A DNA stretch of 6,325 nucleotides from Alphaproteobacteria bacterium (GCA_013290035.1 JABCYT010000212.1:1-6325); one strand, 5' to 3'; shown: positions 1 through 5,846, numbered from the stretch's first letter. Notes: generated from the letters alone by a model not told the origin. Numbers and translations are program-made.

Positions 1-1
1 C

Positions 2-25
2 GGCCTCACCCGGGATGGCGCATGA
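2..25 (+). CDS. possible 3' end of an upstream gene (partial)
   Basis: Reading frame 2 is open from the window edge and ends in TGA at 23-25, giving the last seven residues GLTRDGA. The stop overlaps the ATG of the cytochrome gene in an ATGA arrangement, which is typical of translationally coupled genes in one operon. The fragment is far too short to identify. From the usual company of this type of triheme cytochrome, one would expect the preceding gene to be a dehydrogenase subunit (molybdopterin- or PQQ-type), but nothing visible here shows that. The frame could also be open by chance, since only 24 bases are seen. Confidence 0.35.
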   Translation, partial: GLTRDGA

Positions 26-1290
26 ACTTTCGCCGTCTGGTGAAACTGGCCGCCGTCGCCGTAGGGCTCGCAGCCGCCGCCCTGTCAACCTTCGTCGCGA
101 TCGGGCTTCCGGGCGGCAAGACCGGCGGCGCGGTGCAGGTCGTGAACGCCCCGGCCGAAATGGTCGCGCGCGGAAAATACCTGGCCGAAGCGGCGGATTG
201 CGCGGCCTGTCATTCCGCGCCGGCCGGCGCCCCCTTTGCCGGTGGCCTGGCGATGCAGAGCGGCTTCGGCACGATCTACGCCACCAACATCACGCCCGAT
301 CCCGACAACGGCATCGGCCGCTGGAGTGCCGATGATTTCTGGCGCGCCCTGCATGACGGCATCCGGCGCGACGGACAGCCGCTCTATCCGGCCATGCCCT
401 ACACCTCCTATCGCGGCATGGTGCGGGCGGACGCCGACGCGATCTACGCCTATGTGATGCAGTTGCGGCCGATGGAGGTGGCGAACCATCGGACGCAGCT
501 CGACTTTCCCTATGACATCCGCCTGGGAATGATCGGATGGAACCTGCTGTTCCTGACCGACTCTGTTCCGGCGGCCTCCACTGGAAGCTCCGCCGCATGG
601 CAGCGCGGCCGCTATCTGGCGAACGTGCTCGGCCATTGCGGCGAATGTCACACGCCGCGCGGCATGCTGGGCCAGATGGAGCTGTCGGAGCCGTTGACGG
701 GCTTCGCGTTGGGCCGGGTCGCCGCGCCCGACATCACTCCGGCCGGGCTCGCGTCGCGCGGCTGGACGGCCGAGTCCCTGCGAACGTATCTCGGCCGCGG
801 TATCGCCGGTCCGGACTCGGCTTTCAGCGACATGCACCAGGTGATCGTCCTCAGCACGAGAAACCTGACGGCTGAGGACAATGACGCCCTGGTGACCTTT
901 CTCCTGGGAGACAAGCCGCCGCCGGCGGCGCCTCTGCCGCCCGCCGACCCGGCGGTCCTCGAGGCGGCGGCGAGTGGGGCAGGGCGGGGCGACTACGTGG
1001 CCTTGTGCGCCGGTTGCCACGGCCTCGAGGGCAACGGCGTGCCCAACACGGTGGTGGCGCTGCGCAACAACAGCACGCTGCGGCTGGCCGATCCGCGCAA
1101 CCTGCTGGTGGCGATGCTGGACGGTATCGGGCCGGAGAACTTTCCGCATCGCGCGAGCCTACAGGCGATGCCGGGCTTCGCCAACAAGCTCAGCGATCAA
1201 CAGGCTGCCGGGTTGGCGAACTATCTGCGCGTCATCTGGGGCGGCCAAAAGCCGGACGTGACCGCGGCCGCGGTACGGGCGCTGCGTTAG
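22..1290 (+). CDS. triheme cytochrome c, electron-accepting subunit of a periplasmic dehydrogenase
   Basis: A 422-residue protein with three CXXCH heme-attachment motifs: CAACH at residues 60-64, CGECH at 206-210 and CAGCH at 329-333. Each is followed by a plausible axial methionine (Met125 in YPAMPY, Met271 in SDMH, Met383 in QAMPG), so it is three cytochrome c domains in a row. The N-terminus (MNFRR, then a hydrophobic run to about residue 29) is an export signal or uncleaved membrane anchor, placing the hemes in the periplasm. Length and layout match the cytochrome subunit of membrane-bound alcohol dehydrogenases and of molybdenum aldehyde/nicotinate-type dehydrogenases, which pass electrons to quinone or terminal oxidase. 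The partner enzyme is not in the window. A proline-rich linker at about 299-308 separates domains two and three. Start ATG at 22 is preceded by a purine-rich GGGAT; an ATG at 15 is in another frame. Substrate cannot be told from this subunit. Confidence 0.9.
   Translation: MNFRRLVKLAAVAVGLAAAALSTFVAIGLPGGKTGGAVQVVNAPAEMVARGKYLAEAADCAACHSAPAGAPFAGGLAMQSGFGTIYATNITPDPDNGIGRWSADDFWRALHDGIRRDGQPLYPAMPYTSYRGMVRADADAIYAYVMQLRPMEVANHRTQLDFPYDIRLGMIGWNLLFLTDSVPAASTGSSAAWQRGRYLANVLGHCGECHTPRGMLGQMELSEPLTGFALGRVAAPDITPAGLASRGWTAESLRTYLGRGIAGPDSAFSDMHQVIVLSTRNLTAEDNDALVTFLLGDKPPPAAPLPPADPAVLEAAASGAGRGDYVALCAGCHGLEGNGVPNTVVALRNNSTLRLADPRNLLVAMLDGIGPENFPHRASLQAMPGFANKLSDQQAAGLANYLRVIWGGQKPDVTAAAVRALR
1261..1274. 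repeat. 14-bp perfect palindrome at the convergent gene ends
   Basis: ACCGCGGCCGCGGT reads the same on both strands. It lies within the last codons of the cytochrome gene, 13 bases before the overlapping stop codons of the two convergent genes. It could fold as a short hairpin with a 5-bp stem and a GGCC loop, and may contribute to transcription ending for either gene, but no T-tract follows on either side. In a GC-rich coding region such a palindrome may also arise by chance from Ala-rich codons (it encodes Thr-Ala-Ala-Ala-Val). Confidence 0.35.
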
Positions 1291-2852
1291 GCGGGAAGTC
1301 CGACGGTGTGCAGAGCGCCGAAAAGGCGATTGCAGTAGCCTGCCGACATCGGTGGCAGACCTTGCTGCACCTCGGAGACCGTGAGCCCGGGATAGCGTTG
1401 CTGCAGGGCCGCCAGGCTGCGCTGCGCCTCGGGCCTAGCGCCGCCCTCCACGTAAGCGGGGCAGAGAGTCCGGTGGATCCAGGTCGCCGACGGATGCTCG
1501 GCCAGCGCGCGCTCCTGCCATTGGGCGGATTCGAGATGATGGCCGGCCTCGAAATGCGCGCAGCCGATGCCGACCAGGTTGTTGAAGGCAAAAGTATCGT
1601 GCGGCGCCAGGTCGAGCGCGATCTTGAACCGCTCGATGGCCGATTCGGCGTCGCCCTTGTAGAGGTCGATCCAGCCGTGGCGGCTCCAGGCCCAAGCCGA
1701 ACCGCCGTCGACCGAGAGCGCCCTGCGGATGACGAGGTCCGCCGCCTCGAGGTCGTGCAGCAAGGTGAGGGCGTTACCGAGCACGGCCAGCCCCGTCGCG
1801 TCGCCGGCGAGGGCCTGCGCCTTGCGCGCCAGCTCGGCGCTGCGCGCGCGCTCCTCCACCGGAGTCGCGGTGAAATGATAGACGACGCGCTGGACGTGCG
1901 CCCAGGCGGCGAGCGCGGTCGCCAGTGCATGGTTGGGATCGAGCACCATCGCGCGTTCGAGCAGGTCGAGCGCGCGGGCGTTTCCCTCGGCATCGAGCGA
2001 CAGGACGCCGGGCATGGCCCGTAGGGCGAGGTCGTGCGCGCCGAGCTCGCCCTCCGGCTTCTGCTGGGCGCGATCGATCTCGGCGAGGCGCAGGCAGGGC
2101 TGAAGGGCCGCGGCGATGCGCGTCGCCAGATGCTCTCGCGGCGCCGAGTCCTCGCCGATGGCGCCGTCGGCACAGTGCGCCCACAGGTGACGGCCCGTAT
2201 CGACTTCGATCAGCCGAAGGGTCAGGCGCGTTTGCCAGCTCCATCCCCGCATGACGCCGGTCAGACGGTAGCGCGCCGATCTCGGCTGCCGCGCGACGGC
2301 AACGCCCGCCCGTGCCAGCGCGGTGGCGAGCTCGTCGGCCACGAGGCGGGCGATCTCGGCGTTCTCCGGACTGGATTCGATCTGCTCCAGGAGAACGGTC
2401 AGGCGATCGCGACCGGACGTGAAGAACGACGGCATCGACGCCAGGACGCCGGTGAACACGGCTTGCCGCTTCAAGGTCTGCGACGGCGTTTCGCCATAGC
2501 GGCGGCGGTACTCGATGGAAAACCGCCCGCAATGCGCAAAGCCGCAGCGCAGGGCGAGGTCCATCACTTTTTCCTCGGGCAGGCTCTGCAGGAGCTCGCG
2601 GCGCGCGCAGTCGAAGCGGATGTCGCGAAGCGCGGCATGGGGTGTCTTGCCGAGAAACATCTTGAACTGGCGCTGAAGTGTTCTGCTCGACACGCCGGCC
2701 GCCGTCGCCAGATCGACCACGGTCCAGTCGCGGCCCACGTTGGCGCGCATGGCGTCAAGCGCTCGCCGTACGCCACGCGGCAGCAGGTTCGTCTTCGAGG
2801 GGTGTTGAAGGCGGCTGTTCATGGCGAGGGACATATACAGATTTCGAGGCAT
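1287..2852 (-). CDS. AraC-type HTH regulator fused to TolB/CadC-like and TPR domains
   Basis: A 521-residue, soluble cytoplasmic regulator. Residues about 27-130 form an AraC/XylS DNA-binding domain with two helix-turn-helix units: the first around 43-75 (DLATAAGVSSRTLQRQF) and the second around 95-128 (DLALRCGFAHCGRFSIEYRR), ending in the usual GETPSQ turn. Residues about 147-260 resemble the TolB-N-like segment found in CadC-type regulators and TPR-containing adenylate cyclases (YRLTGVMR, then LTLRLIEVDTGRHLWA). Residues about 270-490 hold TPR-like helical repeats (for example DAESAIERFKIALDLAPHD at 401-419). The tail GALHTVGLP resembles the C-terminus of those cyclase/TPR proteins. The AraC domain is N-terminal, opposite to the usual order. 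No transmembrane helix or cyclase domain is seen. It is transcribed away from mddA and may control it or itself. Start choice is uncertain: Met1, Met7 and Met11 are all possible and none has a strong ribosome binding site. The stop overlaps that of the cytochrome gene. Confidence 0.85.
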   Translation of the reverse strand: MPRNLYMSLAMNSRLQHPSKTNLLPRGVRRALDAMRANVGRDWTVVDLATAAGVSSRTLQRQFKMFLGKTPHAALRDIRFDCARRELLQSLPEEKVMDLALRCGFAHCGRFSIEYRRRYGETPSQTLKRQAVFTGVLASMPSFFTSGRDRLTVLLEQIESSPENAEIARLVADELATALARAGVAVARQPRSARYRLTGVMRGWSWQTRLTLRLIEVDTGRHLWAHCADGAIGEDSAPREHLATRIAAALQPCLRLAEIDRAQQKPEGELGAHDLALRAMPGVLSLDAEGNARALDLLERAMVLDPNHALATALAAWAHVQRVVYHFTATPVEERARSAELARKAQALAGDATGLAVLGNALTLLHDLEAADLVIRRALSVDGGSAWAWSRHGWIDLYKGDAESAIERFKIALDLAPHDTFAFNNLVGIGCAHFEAGHHLESAQWQERALAEHPSATWIHRTLCPAYVEGGARPEAQRSLAALQQRYPGLTVSEVQQGLPPMSAGYCNRLFGALHTVGLPA

Positions 2853-2937
2853 GATTGCGGCTCAAAATTTCGTGCACGGGATAGCTGTGGCGCGAATTGG
2901 ATAAGAATCGAACCCGGCCGTCCTTAGCTTCCCGGCA

Positions 2938-2953
2938 ATTCGGATATCCGAAT
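2938..2953. promoter_or_regulatory. 16-bp perfect palindrome, candidate operator
   Basis: ATTCGGATATCCGAAT is a perfect dyad, ending 5 bases before the AGGAG of mddA and 15 bases before its ATG. At this place a bound dimeric repressor would block mddA transcription, or the RNA could fold and affect translation. AraC-family proteins usually bind direct repeats rather than tight dyads, so the binder may be another regulator. The palindrome itself is seen directly; its use as an operator is inference. Confidence 0.5.
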
Positions 2954-2958
2954 CAGTC

Positions 2959-2963
2959 AGGAG
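2959..2963 (+). promoter_or_regulatory. ribosome binding site of mddA (decides the start)
   Basis: AGGAG lies 5 bases before ATG 2969. This favours ATG 2969 over an upstream in-frame TTG at 2897, whose extra 24 residues are polar, unlike the family, and would be encoded across the candidate operator. Confidence 0.8.
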
Positions 2964-2968
2964 CAACA

Positions 2969-3724
2969 ATGGCCGGCCTTTTTGCGGTTCTCTACGGCAT
3001 CGGCGCCTACGGTGTCTTTCTCTTCTCGCTGCTCTATGCCATCGGCTTTGTCGGCAATTTCGCAGTCCCGAAATCGATCGACTCGGGCGCGGCGGGACCG
3101 CTCCTCGAAAGCCTGGTTATCAACACGATGCTGCTGGGGCTGTTTGCCGTCCAGCATAGCGTGATGGCGCGCGAGGGGTTCAAGCGCTGGTGGACGCGCC
3201 TTGTGCCCCCTTCGGTCGAGCGCAGCACCTATGTGCTTCTGTCCAGCCTCGTGCTGCTGCTCCTCTACTGGCAGTGGCGGCCGATCCCCGAGCCGATCAT
3301 CTGGACGGTGCAGGCGCCGCTCGCAGCGGCGCTCCTCAACGTGATCTTCTGGTTCGGCTGGGGTTTCCTGCTCGTCAGCACCTGCCTGATCAGCCATTTC
3401 CAGCTTTTTGGGTTGAGCCAGGTCTTCGCGCGCCTGCTCGGCCGCGAGTTGCCAGCGGCGAAATTCCGCGCACCGCTGCTCTACCGGCATGTCAGGCATC
3501 CGATCTATCTGAGCTTCCTGCTGGCCTTCTGGGCGACGCCGTCGATGACGGCCGGTCATCTGCTGTTTTCGCTGGCGACCACCGGCTACATCCTGATCGC
3601 CATCCAGTTGGAAGAGCGCGATCTCATCCGGATGTTCGGCGACCAGTATCGCCGTTACCGCGAGCGCGTCGCCATGCTCGTTCCGCTGCCCGGCCGCAAG
3701 CTCGCCGACGGCGAGGACTCCTAG
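2969..3724 (+). CDS. mddA: membrane methyltransferase, probable methanethiol S-methyltransferase
   Basis: A 251-residue integral membrane protein of the NnrU/isoprenylcysteine-methyltransferase-like group. It resembles MddA, which transfers a methyl group from S-adenosylmethionine to methanethiol to give dimethyl sulfide. Visible hydrophobic segments lie at about 5-30, 46-63, 87-102, 115-140 and 181-213. Family landmarks are GFVGN at 26-30 with PKSIDSG at 34-40, [10 protein letters not shown] at 59-68, WQWRPIP at 101-107, the RHPIY motif at 176-180 and LEERDL at 214-219, then YRRYRERV at 227-234. The last three make up the cofactor-binding C-terminal half in this superfamily. Only the mddA-like subgroup to my knowledge carries the PKSIDSG stretch near the N-terminus, which is why I prefer it over a generic isoprenylcysteine methyltransferase. 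Start ATG 2969 is fixed by AGGAG. The stop is 2 bases before the next ATG, so both genes form one operon. Substrate is inferred from family resemblance. Confidence 0.78.
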   Translation: MAGLFAVLYGIGAYGVFLFSLLYAIGFVGNFAVPKSIDSGAAGPLLESLVINTMLLGLFAVQHSVMAREGFKRWWTRLVPPSVERSTYVLLSSLVLLLLYWQWRPIPEPIIWTVQAPLAAALLNVIFWFGWGFLLVSTCLISHFQLFGLSQVFARLLGRELPAAKFRAPLLYRHVRHPIYLSFLLAFWATPSMTAGHLLFSLATTGYILIAIQLEERDLIRMFGDQYRRYRERVAMLVPLPGRKLADGEDS

Positions 3725-3726
3725 CC

Positions 3727-4572
3727 ATGATCGAAGACGATCGCGGCGCCATCGACTATGCCGAGTGCGGCGCGGGGCCGACCGTCGTGCTCGTGCCGGG
3801 CTCGTGCAGCACGGGCGCGGCGTGGCGGCCGGTCATCGCCGAACTGGGCAACGGCCTGCGCTCGGTCACGACAAGCCTGTTGGGCTATGGCGGGACGGCC
3901 GAACGCCGCACGCTGCGCGACGCCGATATCTCCCGCGAAGCCGAGGTCCTCGAGGCCGTCGTCCGGCGCACGGGCTCGCCGGTGCATCTCGTCGGCCACT
4001 CCTTCGGCGGCGCGGTCGCGCTCGTCGTGGCGCTCCGCAAGCGCGTGCCGGTGCTGAGCCTCGTGGTCATCGAGGCGCCGGTGCCGGAGTTGCTGCGCCA
4101 TGCCGGCGAGCACTGGCACTATCGCGCCTTCCGCGAGATGACCGACGCCTATTTCGAGGCCTTCCGGGCCGGCAAGACGACGGCGATCGAAGCGATGATC
4201 GACTTCTATGGCGGCGCCGGGACCTTCGCCGCCTGGCCGGAGCGCGTTCGCCGCTATGCGATCGACACGACGCCGGTGAATATCCTGGATTGGGCGGCCG
4301 CCTACGATTTCCAGCTGACGCCGGCCTGCCTTGCGAACATCGACGTTCCGACCGTCGTCCTGCGAGGCGGGACCAGCCCTCCGGCCATGCGACGGGCCAA
4401 TGAGCTTCTGGGCCAGTCCATTGCCAATGCCGCGGTGGCCACGATCCCCGGCGCGGCGCATTTCATGATTTCGACCCATGCCCCGGACGTCGCCGGCGCG
4501 ATCGCCCGGCACATTGCCGGCGTGGAACGTGCCGGAACGGCATCCCGGCCTGCCCTGGCGCTCCGCGGCTAG
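3727..4572 (+). CDS. alpha/beta hydrolase
   Basis: A 281-residue soluble alpha/beta-hydrolase-fold protein. The oxyanion-side loop is VLVPGSCSTGAAW (about 21-33). The nucleophile elbow GHSFGG is at 90-95 with catalytic Ser92. The catalytic histidine is most likely His245 in PGAAHFM. The usual aspartate after the penultimate strand is missing: that loop reads LRGGTSPPAM (212-221). Glu116 in VVIEAP, directly after the strand following the nucleophile helix, is the likely acid, as in some dehalogenase-like hydrolases. A cap region rich in aromatic residues (about 125-200, WHYRAF, DFYGGAGTFAAWP) would define the substrate pocket. No signal peptide is seen. The ATG follows the mddA stop by 2 bases, with GAGGA at 3713-3717 inside the mddA end as ribosome binding site, so it is co-transcribed with mddA. 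Substrate unknown; an ester or thioester linked to sulfur metabolism would be speculation. Confidence 0.88.
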   Translation: MIEDDRGAIDYAECGAGPTVVLVPGSCSTGAAWRPVIAELGNGLRSVTTSLLGYGGTAERRTLRDADISREAEVLEAVVRRTGSPVHLVGHSFGGAVALVVALRKRVPVLSLVVIEAPVPELLRHAGEHWHYRAFREMTDAYFEAFRAGKTTAIEAMIDFYGGAGTFAAWPERVRRYAIDTTPVNILDWAAAYDFQLTPACLANIDVPTVVLRGGTSPPAMRRANELLGQSIANAAVATIPGAAHFMISTHAPDVAGAIARHIAGVERAGTASRPALALRG

Positions 4573-4585
4573 GCCAGAATCCTCG

Positions 4586-4599
4586 GGCCCAACGGGGCC
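4586..4599 (+). terminator. weak hairpin after the hydrolase gene
   Basis: GGCCC at 4586-4590 and GGGCC at 4595-4599 can pair around an AACG loop, starting 13 bases after the hydrolase stop codon. Only two T residues follow, so it is a poor rho-independent terminator; the larger inverted repeat just downstream may serve instead. Confidence 0.2.
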
Positions 4600-4620
4600 T
4601 TGCTGGCGACCGTCAGATGG

Positions 4621-4699
4621 TCGTGCATGGCGCTGCCCGTCCCTCATTGACTCGCGTGCGACGCGGAATGAGGGTTGTCGGGACCCGCTCCATGCACGA
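4621..4699. repeat. 79-bp nested inverted repeat between hydrolase and msrA genes
   Basis: Four pairs of perfect arms nest around one centre: TCGTGCATGG (4621-4630) with CCATGCACGA (4690-4699); CCCG (4636-4639) with CGGG (4679-4682); CCCTCATT (4641-4648) with AATGAGGG (4667-4674); and CGCGT (4653-4657) with ACGCG (4661-4665) around a GCG loop. That is 27 base pairs with small internal loops. It could act as a terminator for the mddA operon, a structured 5' leader or a small RNA, or be a MITE- or REP-like element. I see no clear target-site duplication around it. A weak promoter-like pair, TTGTCG at 4675 and GATATC at 4698, overlaps the right half and may drive msrA. Confidence 0.65.
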
Positions 4700-4730
4700 T
4701 ATCTATCGCAAGCTCTTTGAACTCCAGGAA

Positions 4731-4736
4731 AAGGAA
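4731..4736 (+). promoter_or_regulatory. ribosome binding site of msrA (decides the start)
   Basis: AAGGAA lies 7 bases before ATG 4744. It supports that start over an in-frame TTG at 4675, which lies inside the inverted repeat and would add 23 residues not typical of MsrA. Confidence 0.7.
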
Positions 4737-4743
4737 CAGCGAC

Positions 4744-5265
4744 ATGGCCACGACCGAACGCGCGATCCTTGCCGGCGGCTGCTTTTGGGGCGTGCAGGAT
4801 TTGCTGCGCCGCCATGACGGCGTGATTTCCACCCGGGTCGGTTATTCCGGCGGCGACGTTCCCAACGCGACCTACCGCAACCACGGGACCCATGCCGAAG
4901 CGATCGAGATCATCTTCGATCCGCAGAAGATCAGCTACCGCCGGCTTTTGGAACTGTTCTTCCAGATTCACGACCCGACTACGCGCAACCGTCAGGGCAA
5001 CGATATCGGTGCCAGCTATCGCTCCGCCATCTTCTACACCAGCGACGAGCAGAAGCGGGTCGCCGAGGATACCATCGCAGACGTCGATGCCTCGGGGTTG
5101 TGGCCCGGCAAGGTGGTCACCGAAGTGGCGCCGGCCGGCGCCTTCTGGGAGGCCGAGCCCGAGCACCAGGACTACCTGGAGCGCTATCCGGACGGCTACA
5201 CCTGTCACTTCGTCCGTCCCGACTGGAAGCTTCCGGTCCGCGCGAAGGCGCGACAAACGGCGTGA
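4744..5265 (+). CDS. msrA: peptide-methionine (S)-S-oxide reductase MsrA
   Basis: A 173-residue cytoplasmic MsrA of normal single-domain length. It reduces the S epimer of methionine sulfoxide, free or in proteins, and is recycled by thioredoxin. The catalytic cysteine is Cys13 in the GCFWG motif (12-16). Other active-site marks are Glu52 in THAEA, and Asp87 in the GNDIG stretch followed by SYRSAIFY (91-98), matching the residues that shape the sulfoxide pocket in the family. The usual TGHAE reads GTHAE here, a variant I associate with a clade in rhizobia-like bacteria. Only one other cysteine is present, Cys154 in YTCHF near the C-terminus, so it must be the resolving cysteine if the enzyme uses an intramolecular disulfide. 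No signal peptide and no fused MsrB domain are seen. Preceded by a 79-bp inverted repeat and followed after 57 bases by the GFA gene on the same strand. Confidence 0.95.
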   Translation: MATTERAILAGGCFWGVQDLLRRHDGVISTRVGYSGGDVPNATYRNHGTHAEAIEIIFDPQKISYRRLLELFFQIHDPTTRNRQGNDIGASYRSAIFYTSDEQKRVAEDTIADVDASGLWPGKVVTEVAPAGAFWEAEPEHQDYLERYPDGYTCHFVRPDWKLPVRAKARQTA

Positions 5266-5278
5266 GCGTCAAAGGAGC

Positions 5279-5326
5279 ATGAACGAGGTACGCGAGATCG
5301 CGGACCTGATCCGAGGTCGGGCGTGA
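5279..5326 (+). CDS. possible 15-codon minigene coupled to the GFA gene
   Basis: ATG at 5279 opens a frame for MNEVREIADLIRGRA that stops at TGA 5324-5326, overlapping the GTG start of the GFA gene in a GTGA arrangement. An AAAGGAG lies before it but only 1 base from the ATG, which is too close for efficient initiation. It could be a coupling leader or chance. No family is recognisable at this length. Confidence 0.2.
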   Translation: MNEVREIADLIRGRA

Positions 5327-5832
5327 CCAAGCCAACGACTAGCGGGAAGACGCGAAGAGCATCGGCATCGGTAGCGTCGGCGGCGGGCCAATGTCTTTGC
5401 GGCGCAGTGCAAATCGAGATCGACTTTCCCGCGCGATGGGCCTGGCACGATCATTCCAGCGCGACCCGGCGGGCGCACGGCGCCGCCTATGCGACCTACG
5501 TCGGCAGTTGGCGCAGGCGCTTTCGGGTGACCAAGGGCCGGGCAAAAATCACGCGCTTTCGGGATGAGGCCACCGGGACGGCCAGGAGCTTTTGCGCCCG
5601 ATGCGGAACGCCGCTCATTTATGAGCGAGCTCGCTCGGCGCACATGGTCAACATACCGCGCGCGCTCTTGCAGGGCCGCACGGGCCGGGAACCCCGCTAT
5701 CACATTGCCATCGAAGAGCTGCAGGACTGGACATATCTGGGCGAACTGCTCGTTCCGCTAAAGGGCTTTCCCGGCGTCGTGTGGGAGCGCCCGACCAGGA
5801 AGAAGCGACGCAAGCCGACGGCTCCCCTCTGA
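5323..5832 (+). CDS. GFA-family protein lacking the catalytic-zinc cysteines
   Basis: A 169-residue protein of the glutathione-dependent formaldehyde-activating enzyme (GFA) fold, a small zinc-binding domain. The structural zinc set is intact: Cys24 and Cys26 (QCLCGAV) and Cys91 and Cys94 (FCARCGTP). In Gfa a second, catalytic zinc is held by a C-H-C-x-x-C cluster; the matching place here, just before RRAHGAAYATYV, reads D43-H44-S45-S46-A47-T48, so all three cysteines are replaced. It is therefore unlikely to act as an S-hydroxymethylglutathione synthase, and its true role is unknown. The basic tail (RPTRKKRRK, about 156-164) is notable. Start is GTG 5323, with GAGGT at 5313-5317 as ribosome binding site; no earlier in-frame start exists before the msrA stop. 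It lies 57 bases after msrA on the same strand and may be co-transcribed. A hairpin spans its stop codon. Confidence 0.8.
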   Translation: MTKPTTSGKTRRASASVASAAGQCLCGAVQIEIDFPARWAWHDHSSATRRAHGAAYATYVGSWRRRFRVTKGRAKITRFRDEATGTARSFCARCGTPLIYERARSAHMVNIPRALLQGRTGREPRYHIAIEELQDWTYLGELLVPLKGFPGVVWERPTRKKRRKPTAPL

Positions 5833-5846
5833 GGGGTCGTGTCGGC
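5814..5846. terminator. hairpin between convergent GFA and dinB genes, likely bidirectional terminator
   Basis: GCCGAC (5814-5819) pairs with GTCGGC (5841-5846), and inside it CCCCT (5824-5828) pairs with AGGGG (5832-5836) around a CTG loop: 11 base pairs in two blocks. It covers the GFA stop codon and ends 10 bases before the dinB stop on the other strand. The position between two convergent genes suits a terminator used from both sides, but no T-tract follows. Confidence 0.45.

Larger units (their letters stand above)
2853..2968. promoter_or_regulatory. divergent control region between the AraC-TPR regulator and mddA
   Basis: This 116-base gap separates two genes read in opposite directions, so it should hold promoters for both. 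It is less GC-rich than the flanking genes. I see no convincing -35/-10 pair; weak candidates such as TTGGAT at 2897-2902 lack a good partner. The clear elements are the 16-bp palindrome at 2938-2953 and the mddA ribosome binding site at 2959-2963. A small palindrome, CGTGCACG at 2871-2878, sits near the regulator start. That promoters lie here is inferred from gene layout. Confidence 0.55.

Noticed and set aside
85..1149. 354-residue minus-strand open frame opposite the cytochrome gene
   Set aside because: The plus strand shows three heme motifs with axial ligands; the antisense product has no recognisable domain.
2034..2927. 297-residue plus-strand open frame opposite the AraC-TPR gene
   Set aside because: Antisense shadow of a gene with clear helix-turn-helix and TPR content.
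2897..2968. N-terminal extension of the methyltransferase from a TTG at 2897
   Set aside because: The extra 24 residues are polar, cross the palindrome and lack a ribosome binding site, while ATG 2969 has AGGAG at 5 bases and starts the hydrophobic family-like N-terminus.
3190..3726. N-terminal extension of the hydrolase frame into mddA
   Set aside because: It overlaps mddA in another frame, has Arg/Pro/Ala-rich shadow composition, and the hydrolase fold begins right after ATG 3727.
4621..4699. The inverted repeat as a definite MITE insertion
   Set aside because: No target-site duplication flanks the outer arms and no second copy is in the window, so mobility cannot be claimed.
4617..4817. 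Short plus-strand frame through the inverted repeat into msrA
   Set aside because: It overlaps the msrA start in a different frame, runs through the palindromic arms and has no ribosome binding site of its own.
3721..5256. Long 511-residue minus-strand open frame opposite the hydrolase and msrA
   Set aside because: It is an antisense shadow of two well-recognised genes with His/Arg/Gly-rich, family-less sequence; long antisense frames are common in GC-rich DNA.
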